Positions 1 to 9,640 of a stretch of DNA of 15,000 nt are shown in pieces; position 1 is the first letter of the stretch; each line of letters begins with the position of its first letter. Origin of the DNA: Glandiceps talaboti. Its lineage: Eukaryota; Hemichordata; Enteropneusta; Spengelidae. Below the pieces are notes generated by a model, which worked only from the letters and a program-made list of their open reading frames with translations, was not told the DNA's origin and ran no database searches. Position numbers and translations under genes: made by a program. The stretch is from contig NC_135564.1 of NCBI RefSeq assembly GCF_964340395.1, forward strand, positions 14,769,012 through 14,784,011, given 5' to 3'.

Positions 1-12
1 TTGGATTAGTTT

Positions 13-34
13 GGGTCGGGGGGTTGCCAGTGGG
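13..34 (+). other. Possible G-quadruplex-forming G runs
   Basis: Runs of 3, 6 and 3 guanines occur within 22 bases and satisfy the minimal four-tract pattern if the six-G run is counted as two tracts. Seen directly; any folding is inference. Confidence 0.25.
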
Positions 35-45
35 TTTGGTTTGGA

Positions 46-73
46 TTGACTGACTGACTGACTGGTCGACTGG
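46..73. repeat. (GACT)n tetranucleotide microsatellite
   Basis: About four perfect GACT units followed by imperfect copies. It sits in G/T-rich sequence at the left edge of the window. No gene is visible around it. Confidence 0.75.
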
Positions 74-1240
74 CTGATTTACTGAACTCATACATGACAA
101 AAATCTTGACAACTCTAATGATTACAAATATAGTTCAATCATAAACTCTATCAAAACGTTACGCCATGATAAAACTTAATTGTAACGACATAACAAACAC
201 ACGCACGTCTAGATCTTGTGTTAAAGTAAAAGGCTACTGCCTACAGACTCTGCCATGGGATGCTGACGTGTTGGGTCTATGCTACTACGTAGTGTAAACT
301 GGTACAACTGTCGCAAAGCGCATATCTCCAGATCCACCAATACTGGGTTCATGCTGCGTTTTATCAAACACGAAGTCCGGGACAGAAAATAAGGAAGGGT
401 GACACATATCATATATATTGCCGATCAAATCATGATATATCTCTCGTCATGTTTTCATTCCTTGAGGAGTCTACTTCCATTTTAATACTCGACATACAAA
501 CCTTTGGGACTGTTCCAAGTATGCATGAAGGGAAGGAAACTATGTGAAGAATGCACATTAAAGACACGAAACTGCGCTATTCAGGAGATATGTAATTGTA
601 ATCCGATAACCAGCACGTGAGATAAGTAAGCAAACCGCGAGTCGACACGCGACTTTACACCGTCATCGAATATTAACCTTTTACCTGGTCAAACTCGTAT
701 AAGGTCAAGATGAATATCGGAGAGAACAAGACGGAACGAAACACGTGGACGAATCGTGACCTATAAATGATCATTCGAAAATTATTATAACTTCAGAATA
801 CGTGTCACCATGGAAGCGTGAAGAGTATATAGAACGTGCTACTGAAGCCAATACTGTGAAAGTTACTGTAACGGTTTAAGGTCGACACGGGTCATGTAGT
901 GTATGTGACATAGCATTTTTAGATTCTATCTATTAGTGATGTCGTGGTTTTACATGTACCCACATCATCATGACAGTATGATGCTGAGGTTAGAGGAAGA
1001 CACGTGATATACATAATAACATATTTATGTTGCTTTCCTAGTTTTTCAACCCTCTCTCACTATTTTCACGCAAAAAAGTCTTAAAATGAATGACGCACGC
1101 AGATGACTTCCATCAAGTTAAATACCCAATCCGGATTACGATTAACATTTAGTTATGAAAACCGGTTGTTTGGCAGAACTAGAAAAAAGTTGGTCGAGAA
1201 CAAAAGAACGATCCCATGTAATCCTTATTTAGATAATACT
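74..1240. other. Intergenic sequence, no supported gene
   Basis: AT-rich sequence in which no frame looks coding; the one ORF above 60 codons (minus, 221-412) has no domain or family feature I recognise. It contains three perfect CACGTG hexamers (614-619, 742-747, 1001-1006) and scattered GTCGAC-containing short palindromes. It could be distal regulatory DNA, but nothing in it proves that. Confidence 0.5.
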
Positions 1241-1311
1241 AATGTGATGACCCAGGATTGAAACTTGGCCCTTTAAATGTGATGACTTGGGATTAAAACA
1301 TGACTTTTTTA
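1241..1311. repeat. Two-copy direct repeat, 35-bp period
   Basis: Two adjacent copies both begin with aatgtgatga and continue with similar sequence (cccaggattgaaac against cttgggattaaaac). The first spans 1241-1275 and the second 1276-1311. This looks like a small local tandem duplication with some divergence. Confidence 0.7.
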
Positions 1312-2165
1312 AATATGTTATTTTGTATAGCAAAAACCAACTGTAAACATATTATCTAACCTTTTCACCACAAGGCTAGATTTTCTCACTTCGATCTGGG
1401 GTTATTTCACCACATGATCACCAACTTTTATGTTTTCGCCTTTTCCATTTAATTAACTTAATTTGGATTAGTACTTTGAATAGAACATGTGTCATATTTT
1501 ACTCCAATTTGTTTTATTTTTTTCTTACATTCCAAGAAAATAAATTGACAACTGATGATTGTACATATTAATTAGTGACAATCATGGTGGACCCTTTGTG
1601 AAGCGATCAAAGTTTTTTTGATGTACTTTGAACATGCGATTGTCATTGAAACACACCAGATGCATACTTCATTCTCGACAAAAAATCATTTTCAGAAAGT
1701 TCGATTTAAGACTTGATATTTAGTGGTACCGTTCCCGTCACTAGTTTGCAGAAACAAGCCAAGAGACTTGTCGTGTGTCCTTGCTGTCTCTCAGATCTAC
1801 CAGGTTTGAAGAGTAGGACTGAGACTGTGCTGTCCGTGACAACTTCTCTGGGTTGACAGTGACAATTCGTCGACTTGACATGGTGAATGTTCGGTATGTA
1901 TGTATGAAACTCTCAGACAAGTGGGATTACACAAGGTTTCAAGGTCTCAGCTTACAAAGGAATTTCTGATTAGTAGATAACTTATCTCAGAAAGTTGTAA
2001 GACTCAGATAGTCAATTTCGTCCAGGTGTGCCGCTGTATGGGTACAAATGATTGACGCGAGTCTGACAGTCAGGGGAAATTCATTCACATTTAGTATGCG
2101 GGACTTGAGTTCAACATGTATGCATCCCAAGAATAAACATCATATCGAAAAAGTAGCATTACGTA
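1312..2165. other. Intergenic sequence around the small minus-strand ORF
   Basis: Apart from the 46-codon minus-strand ORF at 1741-1881, this stretch is AT-rich with T/A runs and no convincing coding frame. The plus-strand ORF starting at 2048 gains its length only by reading through the (ACAT)n tract. Confidence 0.45.
1741..1881 (-). CDS. Short minus-strand ORF, 46 residues (weak candidate)
   Basis: I do not recognise a family. The frame starts at an ATG at 1881-1879 in a strong animal start context (cacc before the ATG) and ends at TAG at 1743-1741. It is hydrophilic and Ser/Arg-rich, beginning MSSRRIVTVNPEKL, with no signal peptide, membrane segment or motif. Codon use looks reasonable. 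Two things weaken the call: it is short, and a plus-strand frame over the same bases is also open for about 47 codons, so local composition alone could explain it. It could be a first coding exon with a donor inside the frame, a micropeptide, or chance. Confidence 0.25.
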   Translation of the reverse strand: MSSRRIVTVNPEKLSRTAQSQSYSSNLVDLRDSKDTRQVSWLVSAN

Positions 2166-2249
2166 CACACATACATACATACATACATACATACATACAT
2201 ACATACATACATACATACATACATACATACATACATACATACATACATA
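2166..2249. repeat. (ACAT)n tetranucleotide microsatellite
   Basis: About 20 nearly perfect ACAT/ATAC units. Read in frame it gives a repeating Tyr-Ile-His-Thr peptide, which produces a spurious ORF across the region. Confidence 0.95.
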
Positions 2250-3425
2250 AACTTGCCCACCTGCTTTACCTTACACCCTACCTACCCTGTATACCTAGAT
2301 GTACTTATCTAATTTGCGATAGACTATCATTTAAAACACTAGTACTGTTTGTTTTTGTTTTTTTAATTCCAAAGTATCAAACCTATGAAAGACTTTGGAA
2401 ATGTAGTTATTTTCCCGTTTTGTCTTTTTTATTTACCAATACACGGAAAGTCAAAAAGACGCATGCAAGTTGCACAACTTTTGTATAAAATCGAACACGC
2501 AGGTGTCACTGAACTATATATTTACACAGCATATTGACTGGGATCAGCTGTGTCCACAATGCCATGTATTTAATGATTTATACCATGTTCTGCATACCGT
2601 CAGGGTACGAACATGGCCTGCCTTGTCAACTATAATTATGGTCCCTGCAATGATGTTTTAATTAGCCGTTTGAATGTGCAACAGTGACAATGCTGGCATC
2701 GCTCTCAGCTAGCCAAACCTCCCGTCGCTGTCTCGAAAGAAGCAGACATGGTTAATTACCGTGTCAACTCCAAGCTGTCAGTTAGATGTGATGACAGTGA
2801 GTAAAGGCCAGTATCTCACAGAAAACAGACATGCTCTCTGACATGTGTACACAGATGACATGGGACATAACAATAGAAGAGCAGGAAGCTGTGTAAATAC
2901 AATACGAGGTCTTCACTGGGGGCAGTGTCAACAACGGTCTTCCTAAATTGTCAATATCTGGGAGCATGCGAAGGAGAGATACACAATAGACAGGTTTTCC
3001 ACACGAGCTGAGAAAAGTATTGAATGAAAACAGTGGCAATCATTCCTGTATGAAGAAAGTTTTGTGCGGAATGCAAACGAATGTGTCCTGGCACGACTGT
3101 ACTTGAGGGTGTTATTGGTCAATTCACGCCCACGCCAGAGTTAACGTTCTTGACCACATTTCAAAGATTTCTTAGGGATTTTATGAGAACAACATTCAGT
3201 AGTATGGATGTTGGGAAAAGTAGGGAGTGTATCAACTTTTCAATCTGACAAAATGTTCGAATTCCTGTTACATTGCTAACAAGCAAATTACCTAACAGCC
3301 TTCGCACTCAATTTAGTTCGAAGGGCGTTCTATAGAATTCCAGCACTTTCCAAATATTTGGCACAGGTAAGCTGGGTAGTGTGTGTGTTTAAGAGAAATT
3401 CCGAACTTCAATCTCATACTAAATT
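2250..3425. other. Intergenic sequence, no supported gene
   Basis: AT-rich unique-looking sequence. The few frames above 60 codons (plus 2470-2661; minus 2782-3039) have no recognisable domain, and two of them lack an ATG at the stated start. An ATTGG element near 3114-3118 stands beside cacgccc-type sequence, but there is no convincing promoter arrangement. Confidence 0.45.
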
Positions 3426-3448
3426 ACGCCCTCTAGTAGCTCTACTAG
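3426..3448 (-). promoter_or_regulatory. CTCF-core-like motif overlapping a perfect 7-bp hairpin
   Basis: The minus strand of 3426-3439 reads ctactagagggcgt, close to the animal CTCF core CCACTAGAGGGCGC (12 of 14 by eye). It overlaps a perfect inverted repeat, ctagtag-ct-ctactag, at 3433-3448. The matches are seen in the sequence; insulator function is inference and the motif is short. Confidence 0.25.
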
Positions 3449-3618
3449 TAGACCGGGCTCTGCACTTATTTCAGTCCCAGTGTAATGTTTAGTTGAAAAC
3501 TTTCTCTCCAGTCTTTTGCAAAGTTGGTTTTCTAACGTAGCGAGTGTGTTGCTAAATTTAAATGCTCTTCTGTGCAAAGAACGGGTAACTTCCATTGTTT
3601 TGTTTGTTTGTGTCTAGG

Positions 3619-3619
<1 letters not shown>

Positions 3620-3679
<60 letters not shown>
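3620..3679. repeat. (GT)n dinucleotide microsatellite, about 30 units
   Basis: An uninterrupted TG tract of about 60 bp followed by gagtgaggggg. It is isolated and, unlike the intronic tracts near 8400 and 9060, lacks the upstream stem-loop and downstream core unit. Confidence 0.95.
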
Positions 3680-3681
<2 letters not shown>

Positions 3682-5542
3682 TGAGGGGGTTACACATCAT
3701 ATTTATATTGTGCGTAGTTCTGTAAACTGAATATATATCATTATAGCCAAAAGATAGATGAAAAAGAAACCCAGAAAAAAACCCAGACGAAAATGACTTG
3801 GGGTCCCAAAGAAATCATTACTTTGAATTGCAAAAAAAGCACAAGTCTGGTTGGAAACTATTTATCTAAAACGCAATTTCATATTCGTTGACTATTGTGT
3901 ACAACTTTTGAAAATATCATAAAACTCTATCTGCGTAAGTAAGACAGTTTTCGGTAATGACATTACATCATTATCTGACTATTAGAAACGTACAGCTTGA
4001 GGCAACTAAATAATTAAAAGTCACACTCTGTTTAACGTCACGCCCCTGATCCCAGCGGGAAAAATCGCAGCCACGGGTAAAACTTGCGGTTAATTAGTCC
4101 CACAGCCGAAACTGAAAGACTGGCGAGAAAACCGCAGAACCTGGAAGTAATCCCAGGGTCTTTTAAAAGACAGGGGGTGCCTAACACGGGCAGTGTAAGC
4201 AGGCAGGTGATATTAAAGTTACCTTAGAACCTTCGCAGATTGATATTGACCATGTCCCTCGATGACGACATTGTCAAGTTCATCCCTGAAGGTTTTTAGT
4301 TAGATTCAGGTGTGTGTTTGCGTTCTTGCACAGCTACACTAACCTGCTGACCCTAAGTCAAGTTCAGACAACAGTATTGATTTAATACCGGTTGACCGCT
4401 CACCTGCGATCTGCAAACACCTTAATACCGATGTCAATTTCATTAAACATATTTGAATATGCAAATTAGGTTAGAACGGTCAACAGATGACAGCCATCTG
4501 GTACGGTCCGTAATTAAAGCCATCTAACTGATCAAAGTACCGAAATGTTTACCTATCGCTTTGTTATCGAAAACTACAAGAAGGTAGGTGTTGAATTCTG
4601 CAAGCCGACAAAGGGCAAGAACATTGTTGTTCGGCAGCATTGCAAATTTTGGGTGTAATGCTAAAATGTATGCATTTGTCATTAACCTTGTGTAGGTATA
4701 GAAATACACTGCCAGAAAACCAGGTGTTAAATCGAAAACTATAAGTTATTTAAATATTTTCAAAAGTCCCCTGTTAACATCGTTAAGTCCAAGTACGCTT
4801 TATTTGTGGATTAATTAATTCGATATTACACTTTAAGATTAGAAGGTCAAGTGCATGTGTATTGTTGACATGGCAACGATTAAGTTGAAAACTAATGACT
4901 CTGGCCATGTTGGATTGTTTTTGTATTAAATAGTAAACCTACTGTCCGTCATGCTATCTTTGCAAATATTTTTTTTTCTCAACCGCGTATAAATATTGGT
5001 GACAACGAAATTAGGGGCACTCAAGAAAACATGCTACGGTCGAAGAGGAGCTACGCCGGGAATTAAGGTACCAGTAGTTGGGAATTCACACATTGACTTA
5101 GAGAAGGGACAACTTCAGAATCGAGTCCCGACTTATAATCCCCATCTGCAAGCAAGACTCATGATTTTAACATTAACCTACGACCGTTGGTGGCGCTGTA
5201 ATGCGATATTGCTGAATGGATACTGTATAGGTGCGGTGGTGGTCTAATACTTGTATCAAGAAATGTATGTATGAAAGGAACAATGGTTAGCGCAATGATC
5301 ACTCAGAGCGACACATGCAAATACTAGTAAAACTGTTATCTACGTTAGTTAAGAATACATTTCTATTCTTTGTCTGTACAATGAAGTAGAAAATAGATAC
5401 ATAAGAATCTTATCGTGAAGGATATTATTTGTCTTCTCTTGACTAGGAAATTTACAAATGCTATTCTTCCAAAAGTTTCCTTTGGGATGGTTAGTGGCAA
5501 GATATGTGCGGAGAAAGAACAGTGTGCATCGATAACTTGCAC
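3680..5542. other. Intergenic or intronic sequence, no supported gene
   Basis: Mostly AT-rich. A locally G/C-richer patch at 4030-4200 is open on the minus strand for about 60 codons but has no start, motif or clear codon bias. It contains a perfect 14-bp palindrome at 4158-4171. An 8-bp inverted pair (gttgaccg near 4391, cggtcaac near 4476) flanks an octamer ATGCAAAT at 4459-4466. If the minus-strand exon at 5543-5701 is real, part of this stretch is its 3' UTR. The nearest minus-strand AATAAA lies at 4799-4804. Confidence 0.4.
4988..4995 (+). promoter_or_regulatory. Isolated TATA-box-like octamer
   Basis: TATAAATA lies just after a poly-T run and is followed by an open plus-strand frame that has no ATG start and no recognisable product. 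The motif match is direct. A promoter role is weak because TATA-like octamers are common in AT-rich DNA. Confidence 0.15.
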
Positions 5543-5701
5543 TTATACAATATCCGCGGGCGGGTTCCTGGCATTGGCGAACCAGAGCTGATCATCCGCG
5601 ACACCGCGAACTGACGGTGTGTCTTGGAGGGTGCCGTAAAAGAGGCTGTGGTTTACGACGATGTTTCTTAGGGAGTCGTAGAAAATGCCCTTCAATCTTT
5701 C
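5543..5701 (-). CDS. Probable 3'-terminal coding exon, unidentified protein
   Basis: I do not recognise the family. Reading the minus strand from about 5701 down to a TAA at 5545-5543 gives about 52 codons; the central part reads YDSLRNIVVNHSLFYGTL and the C-terminus RNPPADIV. About two thirds of codons end in C or G, although the surroundings are AT-rich, and the composition looks like a globular protein. There is no ATG. Upstream on the same strand is an acceptor-like context: branch-like ctgat, then a T run, then AAAG (exon from 5701) or GAAAG (exon from 5696). No upstream exon was identified between here and the promoter-like region near 7140, so the gene is incomplete as seen. A competing 36-codon plus-strand frame (ATG 5514) overlaps it but covers less and is weaker. 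Confidence 0.5.
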   Translation of the reverse strand, partial: ERLKGIFYDSLRNIVVNHSLFYGTLQDTPSVRGVADDQLWFANARNPPADIV

Positions 5702-5716
5702 CTTTAAAAAAGTACA

Positions 5717-5746
5717 TCAGATGAGGGCGCTAGTCAGAGCATCTGA
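5717..5746. repeat. Inverted repeat, 7-bp arms, 16-bp spacer
   Basis: The arms tcagatg (5717-5723) and catctga (5740-5746) are perfect complements around gcgctag-containing sequence. The element lies next to the acceptor side of the minus-strand exon candidate. Confidence 0.5.
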
Positions 5747-6368
5747 AATTTACCTAGATTAAAAGTAGACAAGTTGAAAAGAAAAAAAGAGAGAAAAACT
5801 ATTGAGTCAATTACTACCAACATGTTGGCAACCTAATAATGATAAACTTAAATATCAACGAATATAGATTTGAAAAAGAAAAATGTTTTGACGGTACTAA
5901 ATCATATATATACATTGACTCGGACTGTTGAAAAGGTACTATAGTATACAAATGCGCTAGATACTAGCGCCCCCACCCGATGGAGACCTACATCGACACA
6001 ATTTCCTTCGTTTTGTCCACCGTCCCCGCCAACGAACATGCAAATTTGATAACCAACTCAAGACAGACAAACTAGCAACAAATGTCAAATTCCCAGGTAC
6101 ATATGTCACTGGCGTACCTAAACTTAAAAAGTTTCTTGTCAAAGGTTTTAATATACTAACTGTTGGTAAACGCTGAAACAAATCCGAAACACTACCATCA
6201 AACCCAGTTACTAAGAATACTGACCTGACTAGTACCTGTATAATTTTTTCATTAAATGATACAATAATTTGAAATGGTATGGCCTTCAACAATACACTTT
6301 GAGAATTTTTCACGGTGTAAGTTTTCTGAATTCAAATCTTAATTGTGATCAGGGGATAACCGTGACCT
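5747..6368. other. Stretch with a compact hairpin, no supported gene
   Basis: A perfect hairpin (gcgctag-ata-ctagcgc) lies at 5954-5970. On the plus strand one frame through 5975-6300 reads basic, protein-like sequence but carries two internal stops. The 118-codon minus-strand frame here has no recognisable domain. A decayed transposon fragment is possible but I cannot name it. Confidence 0.3.
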
Positions 6369-6600
6369 GTTAAAATGTCACCAAAAAGCATTCTTTTGGT
6401 CCTTGAATTTCACATACCGGCGGGGGGGGGGGACTAAAAAACCTCCTGTACCCACCCCACACTGCACTGGTCCCTTTTATTGTGGTTCTAATTTTGCCAA
6501 GCATTGTTATTACTAGCTTGGCATGTTAAATAGCACCAGAGAGCATTATTTTAGTCCTCGAATTTCAAAAATCTCCAGAAAAGTCCTCCCCCCCTCCGAC
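6369..6600 (+). repeat. Two diverged copies of a dispersed repeat
   Basis: 6369-6420 and 6525-6576 align over about 50 bp. Both start gttaaa, share a caccaRaRagcatt core, then a gtcctYgaatttca stretch. Each is followed by a C/G-rich tract: a run of 11 G at 6422-6432 after copy 1, and a C-rich run near 6587 after copy 2. The layout resembles C/G-tract-containing dispersed repeats known in marine invertebrate genomes, possibly termini of non-autonomous DNA transposons; that identity is inference. Confidence 0.5.
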
Positions 6601-6641
6601 AAAACGCCTGCTTAGTATTAGGGAGCTCTCAGTAATTACAC

Positions 6642-6850
6642 TGGGGAGGGCCAGGGGAATCATGTATGAGTAACCTTTTTAAAAATCGGTTCTCGGGGAG
6701 GGCCATATTTTAGAAACTGGGGATAGGGGGAGGGTCAGATTTTCCTTTGACTCATTCTTTTGGCAAATTTTGTATTTTTCGGTGAATTTGGCATACCCCT
6801 GCTACCATATCAGTTAGGGATGTAGGGATAGGGTAATATCGGACCATGTC
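6642..6850. repeat. G-rich low-complexity, possible dispersed repeat
   Basis: Repeated ggggaggg-type blocks (6642-6658, 6698-6708, 6719-6737) are separated by T/A-rich spacers. The block at 6719-6737 has closely spaced G4, G5 and G3 runs and may form a G-quadruplex. There is no coding potential. Confidence 0.35.
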
Positions 6851-7138
6851 AATCAAATCGCAAAATCGCTGCTGACTGCCACCACATATTCAGGTGTGAT
6901 GTGAGAAGAAGAGTCACGGTCAGTTCACAGGAGTAAAACTGGAACAGTTTGGTAAGCTGTCAGGAATAATGCTCAGAGATGTTGACTTCGATCTGTTCCG
7001 AGGGTCATGTCTTAGAGAAAGGAAACTGAGGGAGAGTCTGAAGTTTAGCATTTACGCAACAGCTCGCCCCCTTGACTGAAGGCGCCCTAATATTGATAAA
7101 AGATATCGTCGCGTGCAGGCACTCTTCACGCCGATGTC

Positions 7139-7160
7139 GATTGGCTAACTAGGGGCGGGG
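7139..7160 (+). promoter_or_regulatory. Promoter core: inverted CCAAT box and GC box
   Basis: ATTGG (inverted CCAAT) at 7140-7144 is followed 8 bp later by GGGGCGGGG (Sp1-type GC box) at 7152-7160. They sit in a CpG-richer island within AT-rich DNA. CCAAT plus GC box without a TATA box is a classic animal promoter layout. It lies about 210 bp upstream of a strong splice donor, so I infer that it drives the plus-strand zinc-finger gene. Because both elements work in either orientation, a bidirectional promoter also serving the minus-strand exon at 5543-5701 is possible. Confidence 0.5.
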
Positions 7161-7199
7161 TTTGAGTAGGCCTTCGAGATAAGCAGGCGACGGGCTTTG

Positions 7200-7369
7200 G
7201 AGAAGGGCTTACATCAAGACCTGCGTGTCCGATACACAACATTCAAAGACGGCAGTACATAAACTTATCACGTCATTGACGTTGCGTGGTGGGAGAAGGC
7301 TTTAACCACTGTGTCTGTGATCTTGGATTTTCCGAAGATACATGAATTAACAGTGGACAGTGGACCCAG
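7200..7369 (+). other. Putative 5' non-coding exon 1 ending in a splice donor
   Basis: The 3' boundary is seen directly as CAG|GTAAGC, a near-consensus U1 donor, with the intron starting at 7370. The 5' boundary is not defined and is placed downstream of the GC box. The exon has no long frame; one ATG at 7342 opens a three-codon uORF (ATG AAT TAA). Joined to an acceptor near the zinc-finger coding exon it would form the 5' UTR leader. Transcript evidence is needed to prove this. Confidence 0.45.
7270..7282. promoter_or_regulatory. Perfect inverted pair of TGACGT half-sites
   Basis: The sequence reads ACGTCA-T-TGACGT, a perfect 13-bp palindrome with a one-base centre. The half-sites match the CREB/ATF/bZIP half-site. 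The arrangement differs from the standard CRE because the half-sites face each other with a one-base spacer. It lies inside the putative first exon, just downstream of the CCAAT/GC-box core. Confidence 0.4.
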
Positions 7370-8344
7370 GTAAGCACAGACTGTCGGATCGGCCGACGGT
7401 GACTTGTAGTCTATAATATAAGGCTTAAGTTATACTACAAAATGTTATATTGTGTGTATATAGCCATGGGGGTATCAGGGGAGATCTCCACTAATACATG
7501 CATTATATATATCGCAGACACTATGTTCGTTGTTGATTTGGCTATATCCCACATATCTCGTGTTTGTTTGTCCGAAGTGAATGATTGTGATGCAGAGGTC
7601 ATGATTTTCGAGTAAAAAAAATTACAAAAATGTAGCCCCACTGCAACATTGGAACAGTGAGTGAAGTACACACTTTTATTGTTTTATTGATGGGGGTGAT
7701 TTACATTTGATTGTTTATGCAAATTATGGTACTTAATTCATCTAGCCTATCGAGTTACTTGGCAACACGTTTTTTATGGACCCAATTAATCTTGCGGTGC
7801 ATGTGTGCACTGTGACGTCATTACACATACTTTTGTTTACGTGAATTAAATCATTGAAATAATCAAATTTTAGCTGCAACTGACAGTCATGCTAAATTCC
7901 TTGTATGAATACTAGGTTGGAGCATAGACAGTGTCTATGGTTTCAGCATGGAGGGTTCCCCCTTATAATAATTTTATCTATTATATACTTTCAATGGTCA
8001 TTCTGCACATAAAACAGGCTAACCTTTCAACAGCCACATACATTGATCCATACCCTTGCAAGGAGAGTACATCATTCGTATTTGAATATTTTTGAATTAT
8101 TTGCAAAGAGCCAAGTAGTTTTTGGGCAGTAAAGTTGCACACACACACACAAAAACACAGAAAAACATTATATTGATACACCCACTTACATACTGTGTCA
8201 CTACACAAAAATGTCACAAAACTATTGGGATTTGATAGACAAAATAGGTCAATGTGTTTCCAATCCTTGAATAATATCAAACTTTCAGAAATATATGTTA
8301 TATCAAATTCAATTTAGTACTATAGTTTACATATATTCAATTTT

Positions 8345-8630
<286 letters not shown>

Positions 8631-8975
8631 TGCCTCAGCCTAGAAATGAAAGGTTCTTGTTTTATTGATGCAATGAAACCATTAAATCTTTTATGGACTA
8701 CTTCTCATGTCAATGTGAGTTGGCATCAAGATTAGCCTCTATTTTAGATTGCTTGGAAACGCTGTGTTTAGCACAGCTGAATTAAATCCTAGACACTGTC
8801 TATGATTAAAACAGGTTCATTTAAATGCACAATCCTGAGGCATTCAAAAAACAGTGTGTACAAAGAATAAGAAGTCACACATTTTATGGGGAAAGACAAA
8901 TAGAGACATCCATGATCATACTGTGTTTAGCAGGTTACCCATATAGTGCTCCTTTATATGCCCCAGTTTTGTTTT
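8631..8975. other. Spacer between the two repeat modules
   Basis: AT-rich with no coding frame. It contains a hairpin, gctgtg-tttag-cacagc, at 8761-8777 and a palindrome, tagaca-c-tgtcta, at 8790-8802. The fragment tgtgtttagca occurs at 8764 and again at about 8921, suggesting older copies of the same repeat family. Confidence 0.4.
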
Positions 8976-9051
8976 TAGCACAAGTGAACTGATAAGGTTC
9001 AGTAGTGCTATATAAATGACAAAGTGTCTGTCTGTCTGTCTGTCTATCTAG

Positions 9052-9100
<49 letters not shown>

Positions 9101-9260
9101 CAACTTTAATAAAGTAAAAAACCTCCAGACTGATTGCCATGATATTTGGTGGGTGTATTACCTTGGTATCTAGTTGGGAAAATGTTCAAATCAAAATGGT
9201 CTTAACACCGGTGTAAGATCTGGGTAAAAATGTGATTTTTGGTTAAAAAACTTAAATTAA
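8976..9260 (+). mobile_element. Stem-loop + (TCTG)n(TG)n + core unit, module copy 2
   Basis: A 14-bp stem with two mismatches (tagcacaagtgaac at 8976-8989; gttcagtagtgcta at 8997-9010) closes a 7-base loop. It is followed by tataaatgacaaagtg, then (TCTG)n at 9026-9044, (TG)n at 9053-9097 and a core unit containing cagactgattgccatgatat. Position for position this parallels copy 1. The motif gtgctatataaatg before a microsatellite also resembles retroposon 3' ends, so two origins remain open. Confidence 0.45.
9026..9097. repeat. Compound (TCTG)n and (TG)n microsatellite
   Basis: About five TCTG units (9026-9044), an imperfect tctatctagc junction, then about 22 TG units (9053-9097). Confidence 0.95.
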
Positions 9261-9640
9261 AAAAAATTCTAGACAGACTGGTCTAATATTTTGTAGGAAC
9301 AGTCTTAGGGCTGTTTAGAGTAAGAAATGTTCACAACATGATGATCTCATGAGTGATATGCAAATTAGGTCTAAAATGTGTCAAAAATCTTTAATTCCAA
9401 AACTTCTGAGCAGATCGGGCTGATATTTAATACAGATGCATAGGGAATGTATAGATGAAGAAATGTTAAGCATATAATGACTTCATCAGTGACATGCAAA
9501 TTAGGTGTAAAAATGTGAATTTCAGTCAAAACATATCTCAAAAAGTACTTGGTCAGTGAGACTAAAACTTGGTGAGATGTTTCTAGAAGTGTTATTCTGC
9601 AGATTTTCTTCAAAATATATATGGCAGTGTATTTTGGTCA
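9098..9640 (+). repeat. Degenerate tandem array, about 140-bp core unit, about 4 copies
   Basis: A landmark (cagac/cagat followed by a ctRatatttg-like stretch) recurs at about 9126, 9274, 9411 and 9554, so the spacing is 148, 137 and 143 bp. Units share an A-rich start, a gaaatgttcaaa-like middle and a tail of atgcaaattaggtct-type sequence (exact ATGCAAATTAGG at 9358-9369 and 9494-9505). The isolated unit after the first (TG)n tract (landmark 8519) is a fifth member. Strong divergence suggests an old array. Confidence 0.55.

Noticed and set aside
2048-2488. Plus-strand 146-codon ORF
   Set aside because: Its length comes from translating the (ACAT)n microsatellite as repeating Tyr-Ile-His-Thr; the flanks have no domain.
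4020-4200. Minus-strand open stretch of about 60 codons in a G/C-richer patch
   Set aside because: No ATG, no splice context that stands out and no codon bias or motif; composition alone can explain it.
4996-5247. Plus-strand 83-codon ORF after a TATA-like octamer
   Set aside because: The first codon is TTG, not ATG, and the product has no recognisable feature. An LTR/primer-binding-site reading was considered but no second LTR or retroviral-type frame is present.
5514-5624. 36-codon plus-strand ORF overlapping the minus-strand exon candidate
   Set aside because: It ends early, covers only part of the G/C-rich block, and its continuation has further stops; the minus frame explains the whole block.
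5957-6313. Minus-strand 118-codon ORF, and a protein-like plus frame over the same bases
   Set aside because: The minus product has no recognisable domain. The plus frame has two internal stops. There is not enough to call a transposon gene.
6895-7078. Plus-strand open stretch of about 58 codons upstream of the promoter core
   Set aside because: Codon use is unbiased and no acceptor or donor brackets it; it sits on the upstream side of the inferred promoter.
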